Source: Ruminococcus sp. FMBCY1
GTDB lineage: Bacteria; Bacillota; Clostridia; Oscillospirales; Acutalibacteraceae
Reading direction: 5' to 3'
DNA length: 64,000 nucleotides
Assembly: GCF_023921805.1 (NCBI RefSeq)
Contig: NZ_CP074197.1
Span: forward strand, 806,001 to 870,000
This document shows, piece by piece, positions 10,449-19,056 of the stretch. The translations under genes were made by a program, and so were the position numbers. Position 1 is the first letter of the stretch. Each line of letters opens with the position of its first letter. The notes under the pieces are model-generated. The model made no database searches, was not told where the DNA came from, and saw only the letters and a list, made by a program, of their open reading frames with translations.

Positions 10449-11062
10449 TTTCTGTCCTGCTCCCTCATCTTCTTGATTTCGTCCATAATCATATTTGTGG
10501 CATTTTTAAGCTGTCGTCTGTCGCCGTCGGGTGTAAGTCCGAGCTGCTGCGGAGTAAGCGGATCGCCGAAATGAATTACTCTCTTTGCAAAGCGGTACTT
10601 CGGGTTACCCGTAATTGTGATGCACGCAGGAATAACCGGCACCTGCATTTGTTGAGCAACAAGTGCGCAGCCGCTTCTCGGACGCATAAATTCGCCTGTC
10701 TTTGTTCTGCCTCCCTCAATAAAGATAGTCATTACATTGCCCTCTTTTATGAGGTCTTCACCTGTTTTTATAGCTTTGCCGTCACCTGCGCCACGCTCAA
10801 CGGGAAACGCACCGAGTGCACGGATTAATCCTGCAAAAAACTTGTTTTTAAAAAGTTCCTGTTTTGCCATAAAGAAAAGTCTGCGCCTTTGACCAAGACC
10901 TAAAAGCACAGGGTCAGAAAACGACATATGATTGCTTGCAATTATATATGCTCCCTCATGCGGAATAGAGTTGTTATTGATAAATTTATATCTGTAAAAC
11001 ACTTTCATAATCGGACGGCAAACCGCCTGACCGACTCTGTAAAGCACCTTTGACTGTCCCAT
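10445..11062 (-). CDS. plsC: 1-acyl-sn-glycerol-3-phosphate acyltransferase
   Basis: PlsC adds the second acyl chain to lysophosphatidic acid in phospholipid synthesis. The 205-residue product has the acyltransferase block NHMSFSD (catalytic H45 and D50) and a substrate-binding block FIEGGRTKTGE at about 115-125, equivalent to FPEGTRS. It overlaps cmk by one base and ispH-rpsA by four, placing it inside a tightly coupled operon. Confidence 0.92.
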   Translation of the reverse strand: MGQSKVLYRVGQAVCRPIMKVFYRYKFINNNSIPHEGAYIIASNHMSFSDPVLLGLGQRRRLFFMAKQELFKNKFFAGLIRALGAFPVERGAGDGKAIKTGEDLIKEGNVMTIFIEGGRTKTGEFMRPRSGCALVAQQMQVPVIPACITITGNPKYRFAKRVIHFGDPLTPQQLGLTPDGDRRQLKNATNMIMDEIKKMREQDRK

Positions 11063-11730
11063 TAAACATTCTCCTTTATAACGGAAATTATTTTTTCTAC
11101 CGACTGCTCAAAGTCAAGCTCTGTAGTATCTACAATCACACAGCCTTCTGCAGGTTTGAGCGGAGCGGTTTTGCGGTGAGAGTCATTGTAATCACGCTCG
11201 TTTACATCTTTAAGAACATCGTTGTAACTTACAGTCATTCCCTTTTCCAAAAGCTCCTTGTATCGTCTTTCGGCTCTTGCCTCGGGAGATGCGGTAAGAA
11301 AGATTTTTACTTTTGCATCGGGAAGAACAACCGTACCGATATCTCTGCCGTCCATAATCACATTATTTTTCTTTGCCATATCTCTCTGCAAATCAAGCAA
11401 ATACGCTCTTACTTCGGGAATTGCGGAAATTTTTGACGCTGTCATAGATACTTCGGGAGTTCTGATAAGTGAAGAAACATCTTCGCCGTCAAGCAAAACT
11501 ATCTGCTCCATTTTATCATTAAAAGCAATTTCAACCTTAATTTCCGAAAGCATATCACTCACTTCTTTTGATTCGACAGGCTCAATATTTCTTCTCATTG
11601 CGCTAAGACCGATTGTGCGGTAAAGAGCGCCCGTGTCAATATATATATAATCAAGAGCTTTCGCTGCTCTTTTGGCTATAGTGGATTTACCTGCACCTGC
11701 AGGACCATCGAGTGCTATTGCAACAGACAT
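11062..11730 (-). CDS. cmk: Cytidylate kinase
   Basis: Phosphorylates CMP and dCMP with ATP. The 222-residue protein starts with a P-loop (GPAGAGKST, residues 9-17) and contains MDGRDIGTVVLPDA, the CMP-binding stretch, and ASPEARAERRYKE, the lid region. Size and motifs fit bacterial Cmk. The order flavoprotein-cmk-plsC-ispH/rpsA is common in Clostridia. Confidence 0.96.
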   Translation of the reverse strand: MSVAIALDGPAGAGKSTIAKRAAKALDYIYIDTGALYRTIGLSAMRRNIEPVESKEVSDMLSEIKVEIAFNDKMEQIVLLDGEDVSSLIRTPEVSMTASKISAIPEVRAYLLDLQRDMAKKNNVIMDGRDIGTVVLPDAKVKIFLTASPEARAERRYKELLEKGMTVSYNDVLKDVNERDYNDSHRKTAPLKPAEGCVIVDTTELDFEQSVEKIISVIKENV

Positions 11731-11745
11731 TTTATTCTTCCTTTC

Positions 11746-12981
11746 TTAATAAGCGGCGCTTTCGCCTGCAAGATTACCTGTACTCCATGCTATCTGTAAG
11801 TTAAAGCCGCCCGTATATGCATCGCAATCTATTACTTCGCCTGCAAAGTAAAGTCCTTTTACAAGTCGGCTTTCCATTGTTTTCGGATTAATTTCAGTGG
11901 TTTTTACGCCGCCCGAAGTAATAATTGCCTCTTCAATAGGACGAAAACCGCTGATTTCTACGGTAAAAGCCTTTAAAAGTTCGCAAAGAATTCTGCGTTC
12001 TTCCTTAGTAACAGAATTGCATTTTTTATCAAAAGGTATACCCCAACGCTTTAAAACAGGTACAACAAGTTTTTTAGGCAGCAACTTAGTAAATGAATTA
12101 GAAACATCTTTATTATGATTTTCGTCAAAATCACGCTGTAAGCGTTTTTCAAGCTGCTCATAAGAAAGTGCAGGTTTTATGTCAATTACGGCATTGTATC
12201 TGCCGTCCGAAATATCACGGATATGTGAGCTTGCCGAAAGTATCATAGGGCCGCTCATACCGAAATGAGTAAAGAGCATTTCTCCGAAATCATCGTAAAC
12301 CGTTTTACCGCTCTGTGTATCAACAATCTTAAGACCAACATTTTTAAGTGCAAGGCCCTGCATTGATTTACAGTCGAGATTTTTGCTTTCGAGCGGAACA
12401 AGCGACGGTTTTAGCGGTACTATTGTATGTCCCGCCTGCTTTGCGAGAGTGTATCCGTCACCCGTAGAACCTGTGAGAGGATAGCTTTTACCGCCGCAGC
12501 ATATAATCACACTGTCCGCATAATATGTTTTGTTCTTACACTTAACTCCGACTGCCTCGCCGTTTTCAAGCAAAAGTTCTTCGGCGGTGTCTTCCACAAT
12601 TTTACAGCCGCAGTTTTTTACATAGTTATACAATGTATCAACCACATCAACAGCTTTGTCGGACTGCGGGAAAACCCTGTTGCCACGCTCTGTTTTAAGA
12701 GAAAGTCCAAGTCCCTCAAAGAACGCAACAGTGTCTTCGGGAGTTAATTTGTTGATTGCCGAATAAAGAAATTTTCCGTTTGTAGGAACATTTCTTATAA
12801 AAGTTTCAACATCGCAGTTATTGCAAACATTACATCTGCCTTTGCCCGTAATCATAATTTTTCTGCCGACACGCTTGTTTTTTTCTATTAATGTTACGCT
12901 TGCGCCGTACATTGCCGCTGCCGATGCAGCCATAAGACCCGCCGCACCTGCGCCGACCACAACTACCTTTTTACTTTCCAT
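11746..12981 (-). CDS. HI0933/YhiN-type FAD-dependent oxidoreductase
   Basis: A 411-residue flavoprotein of the HI0933-like family, whose reaction is not established. The start at 12981 gives the dinucleotide-binding motif GAGAAGL immediately at residues 10-16; the longer upstream frame lies within the rpiR gene. Other marks are KRVGRKIMITGKGRCNVCN near residues 40-58, GGKSYPLTGSTGDGY, and a closing YTGGFNLQIAWSTG. It overlaps the 3' end of rpiR by 11 bases and lies 15 bases upstream of cmk. Confidence 0.9.
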   Translation of the reverse strand: MESKKVVVVGAGAAGLMAASAAAMYGASVTLIEKNKRVGRKIMITGKGRCNVCNNCDVETFIRNVPTNGKFLYSAINKLTPEDTVAFFEGLGLSLKTERGNRVFPQSDKAVDVVDTLYNYVKNCGCKIVEDTAEELLLENGEAVGVKCKNKTYYADSVIICCGGKSYPLTGSTGDGYTLAKQAGHTIVPLKPSLVPLESKNLDCKSMQGLALKNVGLKIVDTQSGKTVYDDFGEMLFTHFGMSGPMILSASSHIRDISDGRYNAVIDIKPALSYEQLEKRLQRDFDENHNKDVSNSFTKLLPKKLVVPVLKRWGIPFDKKCNSVTKEERRILCELLKAFTVEISGFRPIEEAIITSGGVKTTEINPKTMESRLVKGLYFAGEVIDCDAYTGGFNLQIAWSTGNLAGESAAY

Positions 12982-13876
12982 TCTTCTTTCCCGCTTCCGC
13001 CTCTTCTTCCTCGTTCTTCTCTCCGCTTGCGTAAACTCCTTCTCTGTTCCATACGGTTTCAAGTCTGCGGAAGTTTTCGGATACTTCGTCTTTCTTTTTA
13101 AGAACAGTCGCAACAATAAGCGCATTTATAAGGCTTAACGGGGCTACAAGCGAATCGACTATTGACGCCATATCGCTTCTTGCAATAAGTACGGAGTCTG
13201 CCGATTTAACAAGCGGCGACACCATACTGTCGGTAATTGCTATAGCGTGCGCACCCTGCGAACGGGCATAGTTCATAGCGTCAACAGCCATTGTGCTGTA
13301 TCGTGGGAATGAAATTCCTATCATAACATCTTTGTCGGTCATTCTGAAAATTCTCTCATATGTTGTTGTATGGCTTGTAGAGTCGATTACTCTTACATTA
13401 TCGAAAATAAGTTCAAAATAGTAGCCGAGAAAACTTGCGATTGCGGCAGTTGAACGAACACCGAAAATATAGATTCTGTCGGCATTGCAGATTTTGTCTA
13501 CAGCCCTTTCAAAATCCTCGTGCGAGGTTTCTTCAATGGTTCTGCGGATTTTATCAATATCCTGATTCAGCACGCTGTTTAAAACATCGTCATTGCCGAT
13601 TCTGCTTGAAGTAACCTCAATTCGCTGAACAGAAGTGAGCTTATCCCTTATCATTTCCTGCATGGCTTTCTGCAGCTTTGGGTAGCCGTCATAGCCAAGC
13701 TCTGTGGCAAATCTTACAACCGTACTTTCCGAAACGCCGACGGTTTCGCCGAGCTTTGAGGCAGTCATAAAAGCCGCTTTGTCATAATGCTCCTCTATAT
13801 AAAGTGCAATTCGCTTTTGACCTTTTGAAAGCGAGTGCATACTCAAATCTATTCTTGTCAATAAATGAGTGATCAT
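12971..13876 (-). CDS. RpiR/MurR-family transcriptional regulator with SIS domain
   Basis: The 301-residue protein has an N-terminal RpiR helix-turn-helix domain (helix pair around ASKLGETVGVSESTVVRFA, about 40-58) and a sugar-isomerase (SIS) domain from about 115 to 250 (IYIFGVRSTAAIASFLGYYF; FPRYSTMAVDAM), so it probably senses a sugar phosphate. The start at 13876 has GAAGG seven bases upstream. The C-terminus ends in an unusual run of Glu and Lys residues overlapping the next gene's start. It heads a housekeeping operon rather than a sugar-catabolic one, so its targets are unclear. Confidence 0.88.
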   Translation of the reverse strand: MITHLLTRIDLSMHSLSKGQKRIALYIEEHYDKAAFMTASKLGETVGVSESTVVRFATELGYDGYPKLQKAMQEMIRDKLTSVQRIEVTSSRIGNDDVLNSVLNQDIDKIRRTIEETSHEDFERAVDKICNADRIYIFGVRSTAAIASFLGYYFELIFDNVRVIDSTSHTTTYERIFRMTDKDVMIGISFPRYSTMAVDAMNYARSQGAHAIAITDSMVSPLVKSADSVLIARSDMASIVDSLVAPLSLINALIVATVLKKKDEVSENFRRLETVWNREGVYASGEKNEEEEAEAGKKNGK

Positions 13877-14043
13877 CAAATAACCTTCTTTTAAAAATTC
13901 TGTAATTATGAGCAACCTGCAAACGCAGGATTTTTCTTAATTTTACATACATATTTAATTGTAACACACAAGTTATTTTAATTCAACCGAAAAACAGGTT
14001 AATTTTTTATTTTTTGAAATAATGAATTATCGCACTGTTTTTC

Positions 14044-14072
14044 TTGCAAAAAACGAGCAAATATGCTAATAT
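14044..14072 (+). promoter_or_regulatory. Probable sigma-A promoter of hisHF
   Basis: TTGCAA, 17-base spacer, TAATAT, 36 bases before the hisH start. An alternative -10 TATACT overlaps it at 14070. Confidence 0.5.
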
Positions 14073-14107
14073 ACTACTATGCTGAAATGTAATCGGGAGG
14101 ACAGATT

Positions 14108-14725
14108 ATGATTGCTATAATTGACTACGGCGCAGGAAATATTCAGAGCGTAAATAAGGCTTTGAAATATATCGGCTGTGACTGTGTTGTTACAAGAAAT
14201 AAAGATATGATTTTAAAGGCAGACGGTGCCGTTTTGCCGGGCGTAGGCTCATTCGGAGATACAATGGACACCATGGAAAGCTACGGCATTAAAGACACCG
14301 TACTTGATTTTATAAAGACAAAAAAGCATTTCTTAGGTATTTGCCTTGGATTGCAGTTGCTTTTTCCCGAAAGCGAAGAAAGCCCTAATAAAAAAGGCTT
14401 ATCTGTTTTTGACGGCAGCATAACAAAAATTCCTGCCGATACAGGCTTAAAGATACCGCATATAGGTTGGAACAGTCTTGATATTGTAAAAAAGGACGGC
14501 ATTTTTAAAGGTATAGAAGACAATGCCTATGTATATTTTGTTCACTCATACTTTTTAACGGCAAAGAACCCTGAAATTGTTGCCGCAAGGACAAACTACG
14601 GAGTTCAAATTGATGCGGCAATCGAATGGGAAAATGTTTCCGCAACGCAATTCCACCCCGAAAAAAGCGGTGAAGTCGGATTAAAAATTCTTAAAAACTT
14701 TGCCGATATGGTAAACGGAAAGTAA
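14108..14725 (+). CDS. hisH: Imidazole glycerol phosphate synthase, glutaminase subunit
   Basis: HisH releases ammonia from glutamine and channels it to HisF in histidine synthesis. The 205-residue product has the class I amidotransferase triad: C79 in GICLGLQ, H183 and E185 in QFHPEKS. The oxyanion strand PGVGSFGD is at 44-51. A GGGAGG site precedes the ATG. It is followed 11 bases later by hisF, but no other his gene is present on either side. Confidence 0.96.
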   Translation: MIAIIDYGAGNIQSVNKALKYIGCDCVVTRNKDMILKADGAVLPGVGSFGDTMDTMESYGIKDTVLDFIKTKKHFLGICLGLQLLFPESEESPNKKGLSVFDGSITKIPADTGLKIPHIGWNSLDIVKKDGIFKGIEDNAYVYFVHSYFLTAKNPEIVAARTNYGVQIDAAIEWENVSATQFHPEKSGEVGLKILKNFADMVNGK

Positions 14726-14736
14726 GGAGAAAAGAT

Positions 14737-15492
14737 ATGTATGCAAAAAGAATTATCCCCTGCCTTGATGTAAAAAACGGCAGAGTTGTAAAAGGTATGA
14801 GCTTTGTTAATCTTGTAGATGCGGGCGACCCCGTGGAATGTGCAAAGCAATACGATAAAGAAGGCGCAGACGAGCTTGTATTTCTCGACATTACAGCTTC
14901 AAGCGATTCAAGAAATATTACAATTGATATGGTTGAAAAAGTAGCAAATTCAATTTTCATTCCGTTCACCGTAGGCGGCGGTATAAGAAGTGTTGACGAT
15001 TTCAATTTACTTTTACGAGCAGGCGCAGACAAAGTTTCCGTTAATTCCGCTGCCGTTCATCGACCTGAACTTATCAGCGAGGCGGCTTATAAATTCGGCA
15101 GTCAGTGCGTAGTTGCCGCCATTGACGCAAAGCGAAAAGAAAACGGTTGGGAAGTTTATGTGAATGGAGGAAGAACTCCTGTAGGCCTTGATGCGGTTGA
15201 ATGGGCTGTAAAATGTGAACAGCTCGGCGCAGGCGAAATTCTGCTTACAAGTATGGACGAGGACGGACAGAAAAAAGGCTATGACATCGCACTTACAAGA
15301 GCAATCTCGGAAAAAGTTTCAATTCCCGTAATCGCCAGCGGCGGCGCAGGCGCTCTTGAGCATTTCTATGACGCATTCACAGAGGGAAAAGCAGACGCAG
15401 TCCTTGCAGCCTCTCTCTTCCATTTCGGCGAAATTCCGATTCCCACATTAAAAAAATATCTTAACGAAAAAAATATTCCTGTAAGACTTTAA
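14737..15492 (+). CDS. hisF: Imidazole glycerol phosphate synthase, cyclase subunit
   Basis: HisF is the TIM-barrel partner that uses ammonia from HisH to make IGP and AICAR from PRFAR. The 251-residue protein has catalytic aspartates D11 ([13 protein letters not shown]) and D130 (AAIDAKR) and phosphate-binding loops VGGGIRS (about 79-85) and ASGGAG. Length is standard. A strong terminator follows directly. Confidence 0.97.
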   Translation: MYAKRIIPCLDVKNGRVVKGMSFVNLVDAGDPVECAKQYDKEGADELVFLDITASSDSRNITIDMVEKVANSIFIPFTVGGGIRSVDDFNLLLRAGADKVSVNSAAVHRPELISEAAYKFGSQCVVAAIDAKRKENGWEVYVNGGRTPVGLDAVEWAVKCEQLGAGEILLTSMDEDGQKKGYDIALTRAISEKVSIPVIASGGAGALEHFYDAFTEGKADAVLAASLFHFGEIPIPTLKKYLNEKNIPVRL

Positions 15493-15503
15493 ACTCGAAG
15501 CAT

Positions 15504-15541
15504 ACAGCCGTCAGACTGAAACAGTTTGACGGCTGTATTTT
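15504..15541 (+). terminator. Rho-independent terminator of hisHF
   Basis: A 15-bp stem (15504-15518 with 15522-15536, one G-U pair) closed by an AAA loop and followed by ATTTTTAT. It also separates hisF from the convergent GHKL gene. Confidence 0.9.
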
Positions 15542-15569
15542 TATACTGGCATATTTTATAACACTCATT

Positions 15570-16958
15570 CTAAAAGTTTAAAATTTTTTGACACAACTTG
15601 CCAATTATTTCACCAAGAGCATTTTCAAAATTACGATCATTATCTACATAGCCAGTCATAGCGTGTACCAGTTCATGAAAAAGCACCTCACAAAAAACAA
15701 ATTCATTTTGTAGTATACTTCGTTTAAGTATTATCCTATCCTCACTTTTTTCATATACACCAAGTGTATCACCGGATATCATTTCATTAATACTTTCAGA
15801 CACATAAATTTTGTTTAAATACTCTTTATTTCCATAAATTGACAATACCCAATCTTTAAGAGACAAAACTTGTTTTTCCCTTTCAGTTAGCAACGACTCA
15901 TCAACAAATTGATATTTAAAATTATCTTTATATTCACGTAAAACAGTTGAAAATGTCACAATTTCATTATCATTATAATCTTTTTCTTGTTCTATTTTTT
16001 TATGAGTGGCATTTGGGAGTACAACAATTTCTTTACCCGATTCTTTTATTTTTTCTTTATCATCATTTGTAAGACTTAATGCATCCGATTGTGAAATGTA
16101 AACTCTTTGTTTTGTTTTATTATCTATTTTTACTATATGACTTTGCACATCAATTAAAGAAATCTCATCGCAATTAGTTCCTTCTGGTATTTTATTTTGT
16201 AATTCGTTAATCAATAACTCAATAACAGAATATTCTTTTGCATTAAGGAGCATTTTTTTAACAAGATCTGAATAAGCAGTTCTACCTACTGCACTTCTTT
16301 CTCTATTAAGGCTTTTATTTAATTTCGTATTAGGTTTTGTAATATTGTAATCAAAAAGATAATTCGATTCCTCAGCGACTTTTACACCATGAACATAAAT
16401 CGAAGCAGATAAATCGTTAGATTTTAAATAAATATCCCCGTACTCCGTATTTTCCAGTGGTGTTCTATCAGAAAAAGCTAAAAACAAGGACTTTGCTGCT
16501 CCTATGTCTTCATCACTTACATCCAAAATAAACTCAGTCCCTATCATTTGATCATTTGTAGGTTCTGAGATTAAAGCATGTAAAGTATATGTATCAGGAA
16601 ATCCCTCTTTAGGATACATTCCTAATTCTACATCACCGTATTTTGATAAGATTTTAACATAAATATTATTTTTATAAAGAACGGCAAGAGCATCTTTTAA
16701 ACCAACCCCAAATTTTCCAATAACAGAATGACTGTTTTTCTTTTCTGTGCTTTCATTTTGAGTAAAATGTTGGTATTGTAATCCACGTCCAAAATCTTTA
16801 ATATGCCAAAAGCCATCATCATACTTCTCAATAGTAATCATTTTTGTTTTGGTTAGCACCATTTCATCAAGCGCATTTGCGATAATCTCTCGTATAGCGT
16901 GGTGTATTTCCCAATTATCCAATATTTTTTCGATATTTAAGTCAAACTGTCTTTTCAT
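15570..16958 (-). CDS. GHKL (HSP90-like) ATPase with C-terminal HExxH metalloprotease-like motif
   Basis: A 462-residue protein I cannot match to a named family. The N-terminus carries the three GHKL nucleotide-binding boxes: N-box REIIANALDE (E24, N28), G1 box DFGRG (55-59) and G2 box GKFGVGLKDA (81-90). A middle region of about 250 residues follows, Lys/Asn/Ile-rich with no recognised motif. Near the C-terminus is FHELVHAMTG, an HExxH zinc signature (H428, E429, H432), with E445 in NFENAL as a plausible third ligand. The start at 16958 has AGGAGG four bases upstream. Base composition looks richer in A and T than neighbouring housekeeping genes, and no partner gene is coupled to it, suggesting accessory origin. 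A self-contained defence or stress factor is possible but unproven. Confidence 0.7.
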   Translation of the reverse strand: MKRQFDLNIEKILDNWEIHHAIREIIANALDEMVLTKTKMITIEKYDDGFWHIKDFGRGLQYQHFTQNESTEKKNSHSVIGKFGVGLKDALAVLYKNNIYVKILSKYGDVELGMYPKEGFPDTYTLHALISEPTNDQMIGTEFILDVSDEDIGAAKSLFLAFSDRTPLENTEYGDIYLKSNDLSASIYVHGVKVAEESNYLFDYNITKPNTKLNKSLNRERSAVGRTAYSDLVKKMLLNAKEYSVIELLINELQNKIPEGTNCDEISLIDVQSHIVKIDNKTKQRVYISQSDALSLTNDDKEKIKESGKEIVVLPNATHKKIEQEKDYNDNEIVTFSTVLREYKDNFKYQFVDESLLTEREKQVLSLKDWVLSIYGNKEYLNKIYVSESINEMISGDTLGVYEKSEDRIILKRSILQNEFVFCEVLFHELVHAMTGYVDNDRNFENALGEIIGKLCQKILNF

Positions 16959-17049
16959 TTTTCCTCCTACACTCACTAAAGTAGTACTTAATAAAAGAAA
17001 ACAATTCTTTTACAAGGTAAAATTTATATTGTATTTATTATCATAAAAT

Positions 17050-17457
17050 TTATGCGCTGTAACTCTGACTGTTATTTCCGGATAAAAGCTCCTGCTTGCG
17101 CTCGTCAAGCTGACTTTGCATTTTTTCAAGAATTTGAGGATTTTCCGTATTTGCGATTATCTCGGCAAAAAGGTCGGGAATATTCTCTTCTTTAAAACCT
17201 TTTTGAGAAAAAATCCGCTTTACGGAATAAGCGTACTTTGACATTGTAGGCTGAAAAGTGCGGGCATAATTCTTTGTCATCTGTTTTACACCCACAACCT
17301 CAATCATTTGCTTGTTAAGCAATGAATTGATTAAAAGGTTAATGTAACTTTTGCGCCATGTTCTGTTTACAGATTTGCTTACAATCTCAGAACTTGCCAG
17401 AGGCTCGCCCACCTCCCATAATAAATTCATAATCTCTTCTTCGCTTTTAGTCAGCAT
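17050..17457 (-). CDS. BlaI/MecI/CopY-family transcriptional repressor
   Basis: A 135-residue protein beginning with the BlaI-type winged helix (LTKSEEEIMNLLWEVGEPLA, then VNRTWRKSYINLLINSLLNK) and ending with a helical dimerisation region. The ATG at 17457 has AAGGA nine bases upstream; an upstream TTG is less likely. BlaI repressors usually sit beside a BlaR1/MecR1 sensor protease; none is adjacent here, so this is an orphan regulator. A TACA-N4-TGTA palindrome lies in the divergent intergenic region in front of ybaK. Confidence 0.8.
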   Translation of the reverse strand: MLTKSEEEIMNLLWEVGEPLASSEIVSKSVNRTWRKSYINLLINSLLNKQMIEVVGVKQMTKNYARTFQPTMSKYAYSVKRIFSQKGFKEENIPDLFAEIIANTENPQILEKMQSQLDERKQELLSGNNSQSYSA

Positions 17458-17691
17458 TGCCAATCATCCTTCCGTAATTTTCTTTATATATACCGCAAAA
17501 TTCTTTAAGCCAAAGCCTTGTGCTGTGGCAATTATCAATTAAACATACCCAATAAATGCGAAAAAACGAAAAATATACAATTTATTTTTAATCTATTGTA
17601 CTTTATTGCAGTAATTAAGTCAATATATATCTATCAATATTTTTAAAATTTTGAGCAAAAACACAGTTTTATGTCTAATTTATAACAATAC

Positions 17692-17720
17692 TTGACATAC
17701 ACAAATTTCCACAATAAAAT
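17692..17720 (+). promoter_or_regulatory. Sigma-A promoter of ybaK
   Basis: TTGACA, exactly 17 bases, TAAAAT. This is one of the best consensus promoters in the window. It leaves an untranslated leader of about 55 bases that contains the BlaI-type palindrome. Confidence 0.7.
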
Positions 17721-17753
17721 TATATGTGTATATTATTAAACATTATAATCATC

Positions 17754-17769
17754 ATTACATATTTGTAAT
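17754..17769. promoter_or_regulatory. Candidate BlaI/MecI-type operator
   Basis: Perfect palindrome ATTACA-TATT-TGTAAT. The TACA/TGTA half-sites match those recognised by BlaI/MecI repressors. It lies just before the ybaK ribosome binding site and within the intergenic region of the divergent blaI-like gene. Function is inferred. Confidence 0.4.
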
Positions 17770-17781
17770 TTGGAGGCTGTT

Positions 17782-18258
17782 ATGTCAGAATTTAAAACTA
17801 ATGTAATGCGTATTCTCGAAAAAGCAAAAATAGATTATGCAGCACACGAATATCCGCACGGAAAAGACGCTGTTGACGGCATAAGCGTTGCCAAACTTTT
17901 GGGGCAAAATCCCGAATGTGTATTCAAAACGCTTGTCACAAAAGGCGTAAGCGGCAGCTACTTTGTATTTGTTGTTCCCGTTGCGGCGGAACTCGACCTT
18001 AAAAAAGCCGCAAAATCAGTTGGTGAAAAATCCGTTGAGATGATTCATGTAAAAGATATTTTAAAAGTAACAGGCTACATTCGAGGAGGCTGCTCACCTA
18101 TCGGAATGAAAAAGCAATACCCTACCGTTTTCCACGAAAGTTGCCTTAACAATCCGAACATTATTGTAAGTGCGGGAAAAATCGGTTATCAGATTGACCT
18201 TGACCCTCAAACTTTAATTGAATTTACAAAAGGAAAATGTGCTGACATTATTAAGTAG
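17782..18258 (+). CDS. ybaK: YbaK/EbsC-family aminoacyl-tRNA deacylase
   Basis: YbaK proteins hydrolyse Cys-tRNA(Pro), clearing mischarged tRNA in trans. The 158-residue protein has the family marks: GISVAKLLGQNPECVFKTLV (catalytic lysine region), an FVVPVAAELDLKKAAKS strand-helix, YIRGGCSPIGMKK and the glycine-rich SAGKIGYQI. The ATG at 17782 has GGAGG five bases upstream; an in-frame TTG at 17770 lies on that site. It is likely monocistronic. Confidence 0.93.
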   Translation: MSEFKTNVMRILEKAKIDYAAHEYPHGKDAVDGISVAKLLGQNPECVFKTLVTKGVSGSYFVFVVPVAAELDLKKAAKSVGEKSVEMIHVKDILKVTGYIRGGCSPIGMKKQYPTVFHESCLNNPNIIVSAGKIGYQIDLDPQTLIEFTKGKCADIIK

Positions 18259-18299
18259 TTTGTACACAAAAACTTCACATAACATTTGTGTTACCTTTA

Positions 18300-18328
18300 T
18301 TGACTAAGGATTTATATAATGCTAAAAT
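18300..18328 (+). promoter_or_regulatory. Sigma-A promoter of the TetR-RND unit
   Basis: TTGACT, 17 bases, TAAAAT, with the expected transcription start about at 18335, immediately before a palindrome. Confidence 0.6.
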
Positions 18329-18336
18329 TATAGCAA

Positions 18337-18355
18337 ATATGATAACCTGTCATAT
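18337..18355. promoter_or_regulatory. Candidate TetR operator
   Basis: Palindrome ATATGA-N7-TCATAT located between the predicted transcription start and the ribosome binding site of the TetR gene. Its size and place fit an autoregulatory TetR site. No second copy was seen in front of the RND gene, suggesting co-transcription. Confidence 0.45.
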
Positions 18356-18370
18356 CAGGAGGTAATAGGT

Positions 18371-18982
18371 ATGATTAAAAAAACATTTTACAATCTTCCG
18401 TACGAAAAAAGAAAGCGTATTACCGACGCTGTCATAAAAGAATTTATGGAACGACCTAACGAAAAGGTTTCTATAAACAGAATTATAAAAACCGCTGAAA
18501 TTTCCCGAGGCAGTTTTTATCAGTATTTTGATGACAAGGTAGATTTGATAGAAATTATCACTAAAACTATGTTTGAAGAATCAAGCAACAAAGCCAAAGA
18601 AATTTTAAAACTTTCATGCGGCGACCTTTTTGTTATGTACATTAAAATGTTTGATTATTTCGGCGATTACAGCAGTCAAAAGCAAACAATGAAAATTATG
18701 CGAAACATTGTAGACAGCTTTAAGGCAAACGATGACCTTGTGAGCGAATATCTGAAAAATCGCTTTAATATGGCACTCACCAACAACGAGATTTACACTA
18801 TGGTTGACAGACAAAATCTGAAATTTCAGGATAACGAAAGCGTTAAATGCCTCATAGAAATTCTTACACAAGTGCTTAAAAATGCAATTTTCGATGTTTT
18901 TGTCGCAGGCAGTGACCGTGAAGAAGTGCGTGAACGCCTTATCAAAAAAATCGACATAATCAAACAAGGCGCAGTCAAGTGA
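18371..18982 (+). CDS. TetR/AcrR-family transcriptional regulator
   Basis: A 203-residue TetR-type repressor. The N-terminal DNA-binding domain spans about residues 10-58, with the recognition helix area SINRIIKTAEISRGSFYQYFDDK. The all-helical remainder would form the ligand pocket and dimer interface. The AGGAGG site is well placed. The RND transporter follows after 74 bases on the same strand with no terminator between, so it most likely represses the transporter. Confidence 0.9.
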   Translation: MIKKTFYNLPYEKRKRITDAVIKEFMERPNEKVSINRIIKTAEISRGSFYQYFDDKVDLIEIITKTMFEESSNKAKEILKLSCGDLFVMYIKMFDYFGDYSSQKQTMKIMRNIVDSFKANDDLVSEYLKNRFNMALTNNEIYTMVDRQNLKFQDNESVKCLIEILTQVLKNAIFDVFVAGSDREEVRERLIKKIDIIKQGAVK

Positions 18983-19056
18983 TATTAGGTAATAAATAAT
19001 TTATTAAACAGTAATTTTATGGAAATAATCGAAATAATCAATGAAAGAGGAATGAT

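Larger units (their letters stand above)
17458..17781. other. AT-rich divergent intergenic region between the blaI-like gene and ybaK
   Basis: No coding region seen. It contains the ybaK promoter (17692-17720), a BlaI-type palindrome (17754-17769) and a looser inverted repeat TACAAT...ATTGTA (17576-17600). On the minus strand TTGGCT, 17 bases, TATATA just upstream of the blaI-like gene could be its promoter. Confidence 0.5.

Noticed and set aside
12982..13125. Upstream extension of the HI0933-type flavoprotein frame
   Set aside because: It overlaps the rpiR 3' end, is highly basic, and the flavin-binding motif starts directly after the internal ATG at 12981.
13916..13935. Hairpin CCTGC-AAAC-GCAGG followed by ATTTTTC on the plus strand
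   Set aside because: No plus-strand gene precedes it; on the minus strand it lies in the rpiR leader without a T run. Function cannot be supported.
15570..17457. GHKL gene and blaI-like gene as one defence operon
   Set aside because: The two genes are on the same strand but nearly 100 bases apart, each has its own ribosome binding site, and the repressor is of ordinary BlaI type; no functional link is visible.
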